Shown: piece after piece, positions 51,006 through 60,803 of the stretch | Layout: each line of letters starts with the position of its first letter | Position numbering within the stretch: position 1 is the first letter of the stretch | NCBI RefSeq assembly: GCF_031551385.1 | Contig: NZ_JAVBNS010000094.1 | Location: 1 to 64,000, forward strand | DNA from: Anaerosporobacter sp031551385 | GTDB taxonomy: Bacteria > Bacillota > Clostridia > Lachnospirales > Lachnospiraceae | DNA: 64,000 nt | Direction of reading: 5' to 3' | The notes under the pieces: model-generated | Told to the model about the DNA's origin: nothing | The model's database searches: none | The model's input: the letters and a program-made list of their open reading frames with translations, nothing else | Program-made: the position numbers and the translations under genes

Positions 51006-51995
51006 TTAATTCTCTTTTAATGTAAGCAGCATAAGTTCCATAACGGTATCAAAGTTTACATTTGCATTCAATCGGCTCTTCGCTTTATTCATTGCATTAA
51101 TTATATTCTCTATACCTTCATAGTCTTTCTTACTTGCTTGTGCTGATATAAACTTATATTCCTCTTTAAATAGTAATAGATTAGGATTTTTTGTCACCTT
51201 GAACATAAGAATATCTCTATACCATAGTATCATTAAATCTAAATAATCATTAATCTCAAGTTTATGTGTCGATAAGCTCTTAATTGCTTCCATAATCTCG
51301 TACAATTCCATGTCATCAATATATTTTAATAGATGAAGCACTTCCTCTTTTGACTGTGTGAATTCTTCGGAAGACGCATAACGAATTGCTCGTCCTAAAA
51401 TACCTTGCGAAAATGTTGCACTCATACTTGCCATATAATCCGGAATATTATATTCCTTCATCAAATGCTCTTTAATCGCATCAGAAGATACAGGCTTCAA
51501 GTTTAATGTTACACAACGTGATAAAATTGTTGGTAGTAGTTTACTACTGTTTGTAGTAAGCAAAATTATAACTGCATATGCAGGTGGTTCTTCTATTGTT
51601 TTAAGAAGTGCATTCTGCGCCTGCTCTGTCATCTTATCTGCATCATCGATGATATATATCTTATATGGACCACTATATGGTTTAATTGCAATATCTCCAT
51701 TTACTTGCACACGAATATCGTCAACACCAATACTTACTTTTTCATGCTTTACTGAAATTACATCTGGATGATTCCCCGACTCTACCTGCAAACAAGACTT
51801 ACAAGTATTACATGAGCTTGTCGCCTTTTCTTTGCATTGCAATGTCTTTGCAAATGTATAAGCAATCGTCTTCTTACCCATGCCTTTCTCACCATTAATG
51901 ATATAGGCATGTGAGACTTTCTCCATCTTAATTGCACTTTGTAAATGTTCAATTATCTGTTCATGTCCAACAATACTACCAAAATCGTACATCAT
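51006..51995 (-). CDS. holB: DNA polymerase III subunit delta'
   Basis: A 329-residue clamp-loader subunit: GSIVGHEQIIEHLQSAI, P-loop NGEKGMGKKT, zinc module C-x8-CNTCKSC, IDDADKMTEQAQNALLKTIEEPP and sensor-like ILSRCVTL. Between yaaR and yaaT. Confidence 0.93.
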   Translation of the reverse strand: MMYDFGSIVGHEQIIEHLQSAIKMEKVSHAYIINGEKGMGKKTIAYTFAKTLQCKEKATSSCNTCKSCLQVESGNHPDVISVKHEKVSIGVDDIRVQVNGDIAIKPYSGPYKIYIIDDADKMTEQAQNALLKTIEEPPAYAVIILLTTNSSKLLPTILSRCVTLNLKPVSSDAIKEHLMKEYNIPDYMASMSATFSQGILGRAIRYASSEEFTQSKEEVLHLLKYIDDMELYEIMEAIKSLSTHKLEINDYLDLMILWYRDILMFKVTKNPNLLLFKEEYKFISAQASKKDYEGIENIINAMNKAKSRLNANVNFDTVMELMLLTLKEN

Positions 51996-52070
51996 CCCTG
52001 CTCCAATCTGTCACACATTTCTTGTTTCATTACTAGTAACTATTCAGGACTTCGTCCTTCCAGTTACAAC

Positions 52071-52511
52071 CTACGCTAGTATATCTAACAACAGACCTCT
52101 TATTTCATCTATCTTCGTAAGAATATTAATGTGATCTTTTTCATCTTTAATTAATTCTGTCGCCAGCTCATCTAATGTCTTATCTATCAGTTTTACCATA
52201 CCATAAACACGATGTCTGCCTCTTTTATCAAGGAAATTCTCACGACTAAACTTATGGGATCGATTGACAACCTCATTCATAAATTCCTTAATTAATTGTC
52301 GGTACTTCTTCATATCACGAATATCCATATGTTTTGACAATTTATTTCCATGCTGTGTAATTTCTTGCATCATGAAGTGTAGGCGAGACTGCAAATCTTG
52401 TTCTTCTATATTACTAATCAAAGTAAACTTAAAAGAGCCATCATTTTCAGTAACCTGATTTTTTGTCTCTACTTGATTTATATTCTGTAATTGATTTACC
52501 TTAATCTCCAC
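52071..52511 (-). CDS. YaaR-family protein (DUF327)
   Basis: A 146-residue mostly helical protein; FKFTLISNIEEQDLQSRLHFMMQEI and YRQLIKEFMNEVVNRSHKFSRENFLDKRGRHRVYGMVKLID match YaaR. Function unknown. GTG start with GGGGGG upstream. Confidence 0.88.
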   Translation of the reverse strand: MEIKVNQLQNINQVETKNQVTENDGSFKFTLISNIEEQDLQSRLHFMMQEITQHGNKLSKHMDIRDMKKYRQLIKEFMNEVVNRSHKFSRENFLDKRGRHRVYGMVKLIDKTLDELATELIKDEKDHINILTKIDEIRGLLLDILA

Positions 52512-52582
52512 TTCTTATCCCCCCTGACACAACCCGAAATCAATTTATGGCTATTTTCATTATAGCATAAATCTGTTTATTA

Positions 52583-53191
52583 TTACACTAAAGTTTTTCT
52601 TTCACTTTTATCATTTTGAATATACTTCTTGATTTCTTCGACGCATTCTCTTATATCGTTATTATGAAACCTTTTTTTAATCCCACTTTCTGTTATCTTT
52701 TCCTCTGAAAAGTCTTCATTGTCTGCCAAAAATCTTCTGCATAGCTCTGCATATTTGGGATCTAATTGCTCTTTTTCACGCATTAATGCGCGACTTAGAC
52801 GTTCTCCGTCCTCTACTTCTATATATATCGGTACAACTCTTCCCTCTCCATAGTACTTTTTGATTTGATTATAAGCTTCTAGTGTATTAATAAACAAATA
52901 ATCCGTTTTTGACAGCTCTATTTGTCCATCATTAACCGTAAAGTAATTCCATGGACCATGTATCGTGTTGTATGTGCGATATTCTATTATCTTTCCGTCT
53001 ATCTTTAATTTCTCAAAGTCTTCATCTGTAACAAAAAAGTACTCGCAACCTGCCTCTTCTCCATTTCGAATTGGTCTTGTTGTATATCCAACCACTGTTT
53101 GCAGATGAAGTTTCTCATCTTCTTTCAAATATTTAAATATAGAATCTTTTCCAGAAGCACTTTTTCCAATTACTACATATATCTTACCCAT
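52583..53191 (-). CDS. Guanylate kinase-like P-loop kinase
   Basis: A 202-residue guanylate-kinase superfamily protein: P-loop GKSASGKDS (8-16), VGYTTRPIRNGEEAGCEYFFVTDEDFEKL (GMP-binding segment), lid-like RALMREKEQLDP. It replaces tmk in the conserved yaaO - tmk - yaaR - holB order, so its true substrate may not be GMP. It starts 1 nt before the stop region of the decarboxylase gene. Confidence 0.85.
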   Translation of the reverse strand: MGKIYVVIGKSASGKDSIFKYLKEDEKLHLQTVVGYTTRPIRNGEEAGCEYFFVTDEDFEKLKIDGKIIEYRTYNTIHGPWNYFTVNDGQIELSKTDYLFINTLEAYNQIKKYYGEGRVVPIYIEVEDGERLSRALMREKEQLDPKYAELCRRFLADNEDFSEEKITESGIKKRFHNNDIRECVEEIKKYIQNDKSERKTLV

Positions 53192-53192
53192 T

Positions 53193-54623
53193 TTATTGTT
53201 CTCCTACTACAAGAATCTTTTCGTTATTACTATCTTTCATGCCTTTTATATGCAGACCAGCCATCTTGTACTCTTGTATCTTACTAATACTTTCTTTCGT
53301 TATCTCTTCACCTGGGACAATCAGCGGAATTCCTGGTGGATACAGATACACATATTCACCTGCAATCCTACCTACGCTATTTTCTATTGCTATTCTTTCT
53401 TTTCTTTGATTATATGCTTCATAAGGCGTTAATACAAGTGTTGCATCTATTACACTAAACAACATAACATGCTGTTTCTTTATCTGTCCTATCATTTTCT
53501 TATCGATATCAAGAAGCGCATTTATTAATCGTTCGAATCCCTCTTTCGTATCCGCGATACTTGTCATCGCTAATACATAATCTTTCGAAACCATTTCACA
53601 TTGAATCTTATAACGTTCTCGTAACATATCATATAATTCGACTCCATTTAATGAACTTCCATGTGTAAAGATTAGAATCTTAGACGGATCCATTGCATAA
53701 ATTCCACTCGCTCTCGTATAGTCCTTTGGCTGAATTACTCTAATATGCTGTAGCCCCTCACTCGCTTTATAAAATGTCTCTAAGTTTTTATTATATTCCT
53801 TGAACAACTCTGCTCCCTGTTCTTTTACAAGTCGCAAACAATTACTGATTCCCGACATAAGTACATACGACGGACTACTTGTTTGATATATCTGTAGATA
53901 CATTCTTATCTTATCATAATCTACGATATCTCCATTGCTATGTAACAACGCTGTCTGTGTAAATGCTGGCAATGTCTTATGAACACTATGAATAACCAAA
54001 TCTGCTCCACAAGCAACTGCATTTTCTGGAAATGCTTTGTCAAATCCCAAATGTGCCCCATGTGCTTCATCTACAACAAGTGGTATGTTATACGAATGAA
54101 CAATCTCTGCAATCGCTCTTATATCAGAAACGATTCCCTCATATGTCGGAGATGTGAGTAGTACCATCTTTATATTCGGATTCTTCTCTATTGCTTCCTT
54201 TACTTGCTCTGGTGCAATTCCTCTATGTATCCCTAATTCCTCATCCACTTCTGGATAGAGGTAAATTGGATTTAATTCATTTAAGAAAATAGCGTGATAA
54301 ACCGCCTTGTGACAATTCCTTGCCACAAGAACGGTATCCCCTTTATTCGTACAAGACGCTATCGCTACAAGCAATCCACTTGTACTCCCATTAATTAGAT
54401 AATGAGTATGTGTCGCATGATATAACTGCGCAGCTTCCTCCATATTCTCAAGTAGAATGTCTTCCGCATCATGAAGATTATCAAATCCATCAATTTCCGT
54501 AATATCAATTGCATACGGATTTATCATATTCATCAATTCAAGATTACGTTTATGCCCCGGCATATGCATAGGATAGACATCCTCCTCTTGATATTTCACT
54601 AACTTATCATATAAATACTCCAA
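53193..54623 (-). CDS. Orn/Lys/Arg decarboxylase-family PLP enzyme (YaaO-like)
   Basis: A 476-residue fold-type I PLP enzyme: MHMPGHKRN start, THYLINGSTSG, VLVARNCHKAVYHA, VDEAHGAHLGF, and the PLP lysine in HSVHKTLPAFTQTALLH. Such short decarboxylases act on lysine, arginine or ornithine; the substrate cannot be set from the sequence. B. subtilis yaaO is in the same position. TTG start with AGGGAG. Confidence 0.88.
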   Translation of the reverse strand: MEYLYDKLVKYQEEDVYPMHMPGHKRNLELMNMINPYAIDITEIDGFDNLHDAEDILLENMEEAAQLYHATHTHYLINGSTSGLLVAIASCTNKGDTVLVARNCHKAVYHAIFLNELNPIYLYPEVDEELGIHRGIAPEQVKEAIEKNPNIKMVLLTSPTYEGIVSDIRAIAEIVHSYNIPLVVDEAHGAHLGFDKAFPENAVACGADLVIHSVHKTLPAFTQTALLHSNGDIVDYDKIRMYLQIYQTSSPSYVLMSGISNCLRLVKEQGAELFKEYNKNLETFYKASEGLQHIRVIQPKDYTRASGIYAMDPSKILIFTHGSSLNGVELYDMLRERYKIQCEMVSKDYVLAMTSIADTKEGFERLINALLDIDKKMIGQIKKQHVMLFSVIDATLVLTPYEAYNQRKERIAIENSVGRIAGEYVYLYPPGIPLIVPGEEITKESISKIQEYKMAGLHIKGMKDSNNEKILVVGEQ

Positions 54624-54638
54624 ACTTAACTCCCTTCC

Positions 54639-55067
54639 TTACCAAAAACGATATCTTGGCTTACTTTCCCCCATAAGCCAATACCTTAGATAGTCATCGG
54701 AAACAATCGCTAATGGAGATAGGAAAAACCAGATAAATACATAAACCAAACAGATTTGTCCAAGTACATTGTATGGTTGATTCGAATAATCCCAAACATT
54801 CATCCCCAACCAAACATTAACTACCAAACCAGTCATCAATTCCACTCCTGTTATTATAACAGAAGAAACTACCATTTGACTAACAAATGACATTCGATAT
54901 GGCGATTTTTCATTTAGCAAACCTATTGATATAAAACAAACTCCTCCTGCAATCAACATCGAGATATGCGAATACCCTCTTGATAAAATTTCTATCCCGC
55001 AATACGCATAACCACCCACAAAAAACAGCAAAATGTACTTTATAAAGTTATTCTTTATGTTTACCAT
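54639..55067 (-). CDS. Putative ABC-transporter type IV membrane protein (CmpB-like)
   Basis: A 142-residue protein with four predicted helices; YAYCGIEILSRGYSHISM, GVELMTGLVVN and WDYSNQPYNVLGQICLVY match the PF06541-type putative ABC permease. The role is unknown. ATG at 55067 with AGGAGG; the longer frame from 55097 lacks a site. Confidence 0.8.
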   Translation of the reverse strand: MVNIKNNFIKYILLFFVGGYAYCGIEILSRGYSHISMLIAGGVCFISIGLLNEKSPYRMSFVSQMVVSSVIITGVELMTGLVVNVWLGMNVWDYSNQPYNVLGQICLVYVFIWFFLSPLAIVSDDYLRYWLMGESKPRYRFW

Positions 55068-55098
55068 TGCAACCTCCTTTTGAAAAGCTACCTCCAAA

Positions 55099-55378
55099 TG
55101 CGAAACTCCTTTTATGTGTCTAAGCTTCTTGGTTGCTGTACGCTAACACAAAACACGCTACACATCGAAGTACTTCTAGGTGTATACGTTGCGCTATTCA
55201 AAAGTTACGGAATCGTCTTCGATTCGGCATCCTGCCTCAGCTCAGACTGGCTCGGCGTCCATGCCTCGCCTTCCTAGTCCGTGCAGTATACACCAAGAAG
55301 TACTATCGATGTTCCGCTACCGTTTTTTTGTTAGCGTACAGTAACCAAGAAGCAGTCGAGTATACTAAGAGTTTCGCA
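55099..55378 (-). repeat. Family A palindromic element, copy A4 (inverted)
   Basis: Bounded by TGCGAAACTC (left) and GAGTTTCGCA (right). The GC-rich core GCCTCGCCTTCCTAG and GATTCGGCATCCTGCCTCAGCTCAG is the reverse complement of the other copies. Confidence 0.8.
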
Positions 55379-55561
55379 AATATCTCAATAGCTACATCTG
55401 TTCAAATGTTCAAAATTTGATTTTAAAAACTAAGATGATAATTTCACTTTACCTCTCATTTCATCTTATCTTTATAAGATATAATTTGTACAATAATGTC
55501 GTAATTATGTTAGTAGGTTATTTGCTCTGTGTGATAAAGTTGGTAACTTTATTAAATTTTT

Positions 55562-55706
55562 CTATGATGGAAAATTTTTAATTTTAAATTCATGCTTACA
55601 CCAAATACATCGTACCACTAGGGCTATACCAGTTGGGTCAAAATACTGTTTGACCTCAACGTCACATTTCTCTAAAACCAACCCAAGTCTTTTCTTATCT
55701 TTTCAA
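55562..55706 (-). pseudogene. Possible gene fragment encoding a CxxC-type C-terminus
   Basis: The minus strand has an open stretch of about 47 codons to TAG (55562-55564), including EKCDVEVKQYFDPTGIAL and RCIWCKHEFKIKNF, with three Cys in a zinc-ribbon-like spacing. It lacks a start codon and lies just left of element A5. It may be the surviving 3' end of a gene disrupted by A5, or chance. The remainder of 55379-55728 is AT-rich with nothing recognisable. Confidence 0.25.
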
Positions 55707-55728
55707 TGCTCTTGTCAATAACGTAGTA

Positions 55729-56006
55729 TGCAAAACTCACTACCTTCATCTGCTTCTTCGCTGATGTATGATGGCTAAAAAACGATAGCGAAGCACCTGT
55801 AGTACTTCTTAGTGTGTACATCAACAACCTAGGAAGGCGAGGCATGGACGCCGAGCCAGTCTTCGTTGAGGCAGGATGCCGAATCGAAGACGTTTCCGTA
55901 ACATCTCGATAACTATCCGTACACACCTAGAAGTACTAAGGTGCACAGCGTGTTTTGTGCCATCATACAGCAGCGAAGAAGCTATGAAACATGTACCAGT
56001 TTTGCA
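55729..56006 (+). repeat. Family A palindromic element, copy A5
   Basis: TGCAAAACT ... AGTTTTGCA ends, inner arms CTTCTTCGCTG and CAGCGAAGAAG, AGTACTTCTTAGTGTGTAC and its complement, GC-rich core as in A1-A3. It ends 22 nt from the stop codon of the AraC gene. Confidence 0.8.
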
Positions 56007-56028
56007 TCAACAAGTTATTTAAAAGTTT

Positions 56029-56940
56029 TTAGAAATTAGAATTCCGATACTGCTTTGGAGTACAGCCGACTATTGTGTGGAATACTTTATTATAGTAGCT
56101 AATATTGTTGAAACCAGATAGATTTGCTATCTCTGCAATCTTTTTGTTTGTTTCCACAAGAAGGTGGCAGCTTTGCATCACCCGATATCGCATAATATAT
56201 TGCATCGGTGTTCGATTCATTGTTTGACGAAATATTCTGCAAAATTGTCCTTCGCTCATAGGAATTAAATCTGCTAATTCTGCTAACGATATTTCATAGG
56301 AATAGTTTTCTTCAATATAGTCGAGTACTGGTTTGATTCTCTCCAAATTCAAAGAATTATCCTCATCTAAAACCTCGTTTTGCTTTGCATGTTCATAGTA
56401 CAATTCCCATATCGTATACATGCGCACCTTTAGCATCAATTCATTTTCTAATAGTTTCATATAATCTAGCTCATTAATTTCTTCTAACAAGTCAAGAATT
56501 TTTGATTGCCAATCACCATCTTGATGAATGACTGGTGTAAATAGTAGTTTTTCTTTTAATACAGGTCGTATATAACGCTTAGCAAAATGCGTATGCAAAT
56601 CATTTTGTAAAAATTCATAAGAGAATACAACCGCATAGAAAGAGCCTCCATCTAAATCTAACGATTTTGCACTATGATACACATTGGAATTGATGAAGAT
56701 GCAGTCACCTACATCAAGAATATATTTTGTCTCTCCTACTTGCATCTCCGTTGTTCCTTCTGTTACTACTAACAACTCCATTTCTCTGTGCCAATGCAGA
56801 TAGAATATACTCTCCGTTCCTTTCGGATAAGAATATTTATGCAACGCAATTGGTATTTCTGCTGTTCCATGGCTTATCTTCTCTTCATAATATTTTGCTT
56901 TTTCTTGTGTTTGCATTTTATCGTTCTGTAATGTGTCCAT
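56029..56940 (-). CDS. AraC-family regulator with cupin sensor
   Basis: A 303-residue protein. The N-terminal cupin (IFYLHWHREMELLVVTEGTTEMQVG, DVGDCIFINSNVYHSA) is a likely sugar-binding pocket, and the C-terminal 100 residues hold two helix-turn-helix motifs ending in ISYYNKVFHTIVGCTPKQYR. Divergent from the GH31 gene at 57132 across 190 nt, so it probably controls it. Confidence 0.9.
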   Translation of the reverse strand: MDTLQNDKMQTQEKAKYYEEKISHGTAEIPIALHKYSYPKGTESIFYLHWHREMELLVVTEGTTEMQVGETKYILDVGDCIFINSNVYHSAKSLDLDGGSFYAVVFSYEFLQNDLHTHFAKRYIRPVLKEKLLFTPVIHQDGDWQSKILDLLEEINELDYMKLLENELMLKVRMYTIWELYYEHAKQNEVLDEDNSLNLERIKPVLDYIEENYSYEISLAELADLIPMSEGQFCRIFRQTMNRTPMQYIMRYRVMQSCHLLVETNKKIAEIANLSGFNNISYYNKVFHTIVGCTPKQYRNSNF

Positions 56941-57131
56941 CTTCTCCCCTCCTTGATAATTGCCCTTGTTAGTTATTAGTGCAATGTTTTATCAAAATAG
57001 TGTTATAAATGATTCATTTAGTTAAATATTTATTAAAATAATAATAATATAATACTATTACAAGGACATAAAGTAAACATGTTAAACCAATATATTAAAT
57101 ATACATCCATATAAAAGGAGGATCTCTATCT

Positions 57132-59474
57132 ATGAAATTCGCAAACGGATTCTGGGTAACACAAAAAGGTTATGATACAAAATTCGCATCTCAACCATAC
57201 GAAATTACAACAACGGAAAACAGCATTACTGTTTTAGCAACTACTGCAGTAATTGAAAATCGTGGTATGACTCTTCAAGGCCCAATTCTTGAAATCACAT
57301 ACTCATCTACTTGTGAAGATACAATCAAAGTTCATATTGTTCATTACAAAGGTGGTCTTGATAATTCACCTCAATATGAATTAAATGAAGATTTCAACTT
57401 CAAACCAATCATCAATGATTCAGAAGAATCTATCGAATTGATTTCTGGTAATACAAAAGTTGTTATCACAAAAGGAACTAGTTGGAGCGTACAGTTCTAT
57501 TATAAAGAAAAACATTTAACTGGTGGTTCATGGCGTGCAACTTCTTACGTTACAGAAACTCAATTTATGGCAGATGCTAAGAAAGAATTAAACAAAGATA
57601 ATGATTTCTTTGACTATCCTTATAACGGAAATACTGCATATGTAAGAGAACAATTAAAAACAGACATCGGTGAATGTATCTACGGATTTGGTGAAAAATT
57701 CACTCCATTCGTTAAGAACGGTCAAACGGTTGAAATCTGGAATAGTGATGGTGGTACTTGTACAGATCAAAGTTACAAGAGCATTCCTTTCTACATTTCA
57801 TCAAAGAGCTATGGTATCTTAGTTAATAGTTCTGATAAAGTATCTTTCGAAGTTATGTCAGATACCGTATCTCGTGTTTCTTTCACAGTTCCTGGTGAAG
57901 AATTAGAGTACTTTATTATCGGTGGTGAAAACCTTGAAGGCGTATTAGAAAACTATACAACTTTAACTGGTAAACCAGCACTTCCACCAGCATATTCATT
58001 TGGTTTATGGTTGTCTACTTCATTTACAACAAGCTATGATGAAGACACAATCAACTCATTTATCGATGGTATGGCTGAAAGAGATATTCCTCTACAAGTA
58101 TTCCACTTTGACTGCTTCTGGATGAAAGAATTCGAATGGTGTAACTTCGAATGGGATACAAGACAATTCCCGAATCCTCCAGCAATGCTCAAGAGACTTC
58201 ATGATAAAGGCTTAGAAGTATGTGTATGGATTAACTCTTATGTTGGACAACGTTCTAAACTTTTTGACATCGGTAAAGAAAATGGCTACTTCATCAAGAA
58301 TCTTGATGGTGGTGTATACCAAACAGATGCTTGGCAACCAGGAATGGCAATCGTTGACTTCACGAATCCTGCAGCATGTGATTGGTACAAAGGTCTATTA
58401 AGACAATTATTTGAGATGGGTGTTAACAACATCAAGACAGACTTTGGTGAAAGAATTCCTACGAAATGTAAATATTTCAACGGTATGGACCCTGTTAAGA
58501 TGCATAACTACTACACTTACCTTTACAATAAATGCGTATTCGAAGCTTTAGAAGAATACTTCGGAAAAGACAAAGCTTGTCTATTCGCAAGAAGTGCTAC
58601 TGTTGGCGGACACAAATTCCCTGTACATTGGGGTGGTGACTGCTACGCAGAATACTCTGCAATGGCTGAAACTGTTCGTGGTGGACTTTCTCTTTGTTCT
58701 TCAGGTTTTGGTTTCTTCAGCCATGATATCGGTGGATTCGAAGCTACTGCTCCTGCTGATGTTTATAAGAGATGGTGTGCATTCGGTCTTATGTCTACGC
58801 ATAGCCGTTTACATGGTTCAAGCTCTTACCGTGTGCCTTGGAACTTTGATGAAGAGTCTTGCGACGTACTTCGTTTCTATACAAAATTAAAAGGTAAATT
58901 AATGCCTTACTTATGGGCTCAAGCAATCAAAACTCATGAAGTTGGTGTTCCAATGATGCGTTCTATGGTTATCGCATTCTCTAACGACCCAGCTTGTAGA
59001 TACCTTGATGCGCAATATATGCTAGGTGATAATCTTCTTATCGCTCCAGTTATGAACGAAGAAGGTTTGGCTGAGTTCTATGTACCAGAAGGAACTTGGT
59101 ATGACATCGTAACAAATGACGTTTACGAAGGTGGCAGATACTACTCAAGAAAATGTAACTACTTCGAAATGCCTATCTTAGCTAGACCAAACTCTATCAT
59201 TACATGTGGTGAGTTTGCTACGAATAACGTTGTTTACGATTACCTTAATAACGCTGAAGCTACTATTTACAATCTTGAAGATGGCAAGACTGCTACTGCT
59301 ACAATCTATGACAGCGAAGCAAACAAACTTACTGATATCACAGCTACTCGCAGTGGTAATGGTATTACCGTTTCTTATGCTTCTACTGATAAAACATTTA
59401 CGGTTGCTGTTGCTGGTACTGATAAGAAAGTTGTTGCTGTTGCGGGAAGTACTTCTGTAAGTATTGAATTATAA
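57132..59474 (+). CDS. GH31 alpha-xylosidase / alpha-glucosidase (YicI-like)
   Basis: A 780-residue glycoside hydrolase. The central barrel has FDCFWMKEFEWCNFEWD (YicI-type substrate segment), nucleophile D437 in IKTDFGERIP and acid/base D503 in HWGGDC. No signal peptide, so it acts on imported oligosaccharides; the FWM segment and YicI resemblance favour alpha-xylosidase on xyloglucan-type isoprimeverose. GGAGG 13 nt before the ATG. The C-terminal beta domain is Thr/Ala/Val-rich. Codon use is more GCT/ACT-rich than neighbours, as in highly expressed genes. Confidence 0.9.
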   Translation: MKFANGFWVTQKGYDTKFASQPYEITTTENSITVLATTAVIENRGMTLQGPILEITYSSTCEDTIKVHIVHYKGGLDNSPQYELNEDFNFKPIINDSEESIELISGNTKVVITKGTSWSVQFYYKEKHLTGGSWRATSYVTETQFMADAKKELNKDNDFFDYPYNGNTAYVREQLKTDIGECIYGFGEKFTPFVKNGQTVEIWNSDGGTCTDQSYKSIPFYISSKSYGILVNSSDKVSFEVMSDTVSRVSFTVPGEELEYFIIGGENLEGVLENYTTLTGKPALPPAYSFGLWLSTSFTTSYDEDTINSFIDGMAERDIPLQVFHFDCFWMKEFEWCNFEWDTRQFPNPPAMLKRLHDKGLEVCVWINSYVGQRSKLFDIGKENGYFIKNLDGGVYQTDAWQPGMAIVDFTNPAACDWYKGLLRQLFEMGVNNIKTDFGERIPTKCKYFNGMDPVKMHNYYTYLYNKCVFEALEEYFGKDKACLFARSATVGGHKFPVHWGGDCYAEYSAMAETVRGGLSLCSSGFGFFSHDIGGFEATAPADVYKRWCAFGLMSTHSRLHGSSSYRVPWNFDEESCDVLRFYTKLKGKLMPYLWAQAIKTHEVGVPMMRSMVIAFSNDPACRYLDAQYMLGDNLLIAPVMNEEGLAEFYVPEGTWYDIVTNDVYEGGRYYSRKCNYFEMPILARPNSIITCGEFATNNVVYDYLNNAEATIYNLEDGKTATATIYDSEANKLTDITATRSGNGITVSYASTDKTFTVAVAGTDKKVVAVAGSTSVSIEL

Positions 59475-59487
59475 TGATACAAGAGTC

Positions 59488-59530
59488 AAAAGGTCATACG
59501 TTTCATGCTTGCATGAAAAAGTATGACTTT
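59488..59530 (+). terminator. Terminator of the GH31 gene
   Basis: AAGGTCATAC.TTTCATGC / GCATGAAA..GTATGACTTT hairpin 14 nt after the stop. Confidence 0.75.
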
Positions 59531-59589
59531 GAGACCCCAACATCATTTCGTATATAAACAAAAAATGTCCTCATAAAATAAATGTCCCA

Positions 59590-59646
59590 GGGCGTGTCTG
59601 AAAATTACTTGTGCAGAACAGGTCAATGAATTTTCAAACACGCCCT
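59590..59646. repeat. Family B-like short palindrome, copy B3
   Basis: 57 bp, AGGGCGTGTCTGAAAATT ... AATTTTCAAACACGCCCT. The ends match B1/B2 ends, but the long inner arms are missing; it looks like an internal deletion derivative. Confidence 0.7.
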
Positions 59647-59655
59647 ACAATGTCT

Positions 59656-59686
59656 AAAGGGAGTTTCCGATTGGAAACTCCCTTTT
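59656..59686 (+). terminator. Hairpin terminator ahead of the phosphotransferase gene
   Basis: AAAGGGAGTTTCC / GGAAACTCCCTTTT hairpin, 21 nt upstream of the ATG at 59707. It may end read-through or act as an attenuator. Confidence 0.7.
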
Positions 59687-59706
59687 ATAAAAATCGGAGG
59701 TATGTT

Positions 59707-60681
59707 ATGGACGCTGTATCAAAATTCTGGCAAGACAACGAAACGTTAGAGCAAATGACCGAGAAAGTTCTTGGTGAAAAACTCAATTCATTTTCTGCTG
59801 AACCTATTAACGCGGGATTCGTTAATGCGGTATATCTAATCTGTGCAAACAGCAAAGAAATGATATTAAAAATAGCTTCTCAAGAACATGTAGAAATGCT
59901 ATCCGATGAAAACAATCTACTACTTAATGAAGCTCAAATGCTTGCTTTCATTAATGAAAAATTATCCCTCCCAATTCCACGAGTATTGCTACATGATACT
60001 AGCTGTACGATTTGCAAATCGCCGTATCTGTTTATAAGCAAAATTGAAGGGGACTCCTATGAGCATCTTATCTCAAGCTTATCAGAACAGGAACGTGCTC
60101 AGATAAACTACGAAATTGGTAAAATCACTGCTCAAATCAACTCTATTAAACACTCACAATTTGGACGACCTCAGCTTCCAGAATCCTTCTCTTCTAGCAA
60201 TTCTACATTTATGCTTGGCGTTTTCAGAATGCTCCTTGATGATGGACTTGCGAAGAATCTGGATTTGCGTTGTATCTCTTATGAGGATCTTTGGAATCTC
60301 ATTAAAGCAAACCAAGATGCTTTTGATGACTGCAAACAGCCTTGTTTGATTCACAATGATATCTGGGATGGCAATATTATGGTTCACAATGGAAAACTAT
60401 CTGGCATTATTGATTTTGAACGTTGTTTTTGGGGGGATTATCTATTGGAAGATCATTTCTCTGGATATGGTGAGATTAGTCCTGATTTCTTAAAGGGCTA
60501 TGGCAAGTCCTCCTTTACGAAAATGGAACTTCGCAGAATCTCCCTTTACCGAATCTGGCGTCGCCTTGCGATGACAATTGAAACACCTTATCGTCAATTT
60601 GATGATGAAGGACGATTTAATTGGGTTACCGGGGAGCTTAAGAGTGAGATTGGGAATTTAAGAGAGTTGATGAAGAAATAG
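59707..60681 (+). CDS. Aminoglycoside phosphotransferase-family kinase
   Basis: A 324-residue APH/choline-kinase-fold protein: NAVYLI and ILKIAS (nucleotide-binding lobe), catalytic LIHNDIWDGNIMV and metal-binding GIIDFERCFWGD. The substrate is unknown; family members phosphorylate sugars, choline, homoserine or drugs. The frame is open upstream to 59611, through the B3 repeat; the ATG at 59707 has GGAGG 6 nt upstream and starts the conserved fold. Confidence 0.85.
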   Translation: MDAVSKFWQDNETLEQMTEKVLGEKLNSFSAEPINAGFVNAVYLICANSKEMILKIASQEHVEMLSDENNLLLNEAQMLAFINEKLSLPIPRVLLHDTSCTICKSPYLFISKIEGDSYEHLISSLSEQERAQINYEIGKITAQINSIKHSQFGRPQLPESFSSSNSTFMLGVFRMLLDDGLAKNLDLRCISYEDLWNLIKANQDAFDDCKQPCLIHNDIWDGNIMVHNGKLSGIIDFERCFWGDYLLEDHFSGYGEISPDFLKGYGKSSFTKMELRRISLYRIWRRLAMTIETPYRQFDDEGRFNWVTGELKSEIGNLRELMKK

Positions 60682-60730
60682 GGGTTGCTAAATACCTATA
60701 ATAGAAAAACTTTATGTATAAACACAGAAA

Positions 60731-60768
60731 AGAGAAAAATCTTTTTTCTTTTAAATGATTTTTCTCTT
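60731..60768. terminator. Convergent terminator
   Basis: GAGAAAAATC / GATTTTTCTC hairpin between the phosphotransferase and rsmH 3' ends; T-rich on both strands. Confidence 0.75.
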
Positions 60769-60803
60769 TCTATTTCATTGTATTAAGTAATTGCTCTCTA
60801 TAT

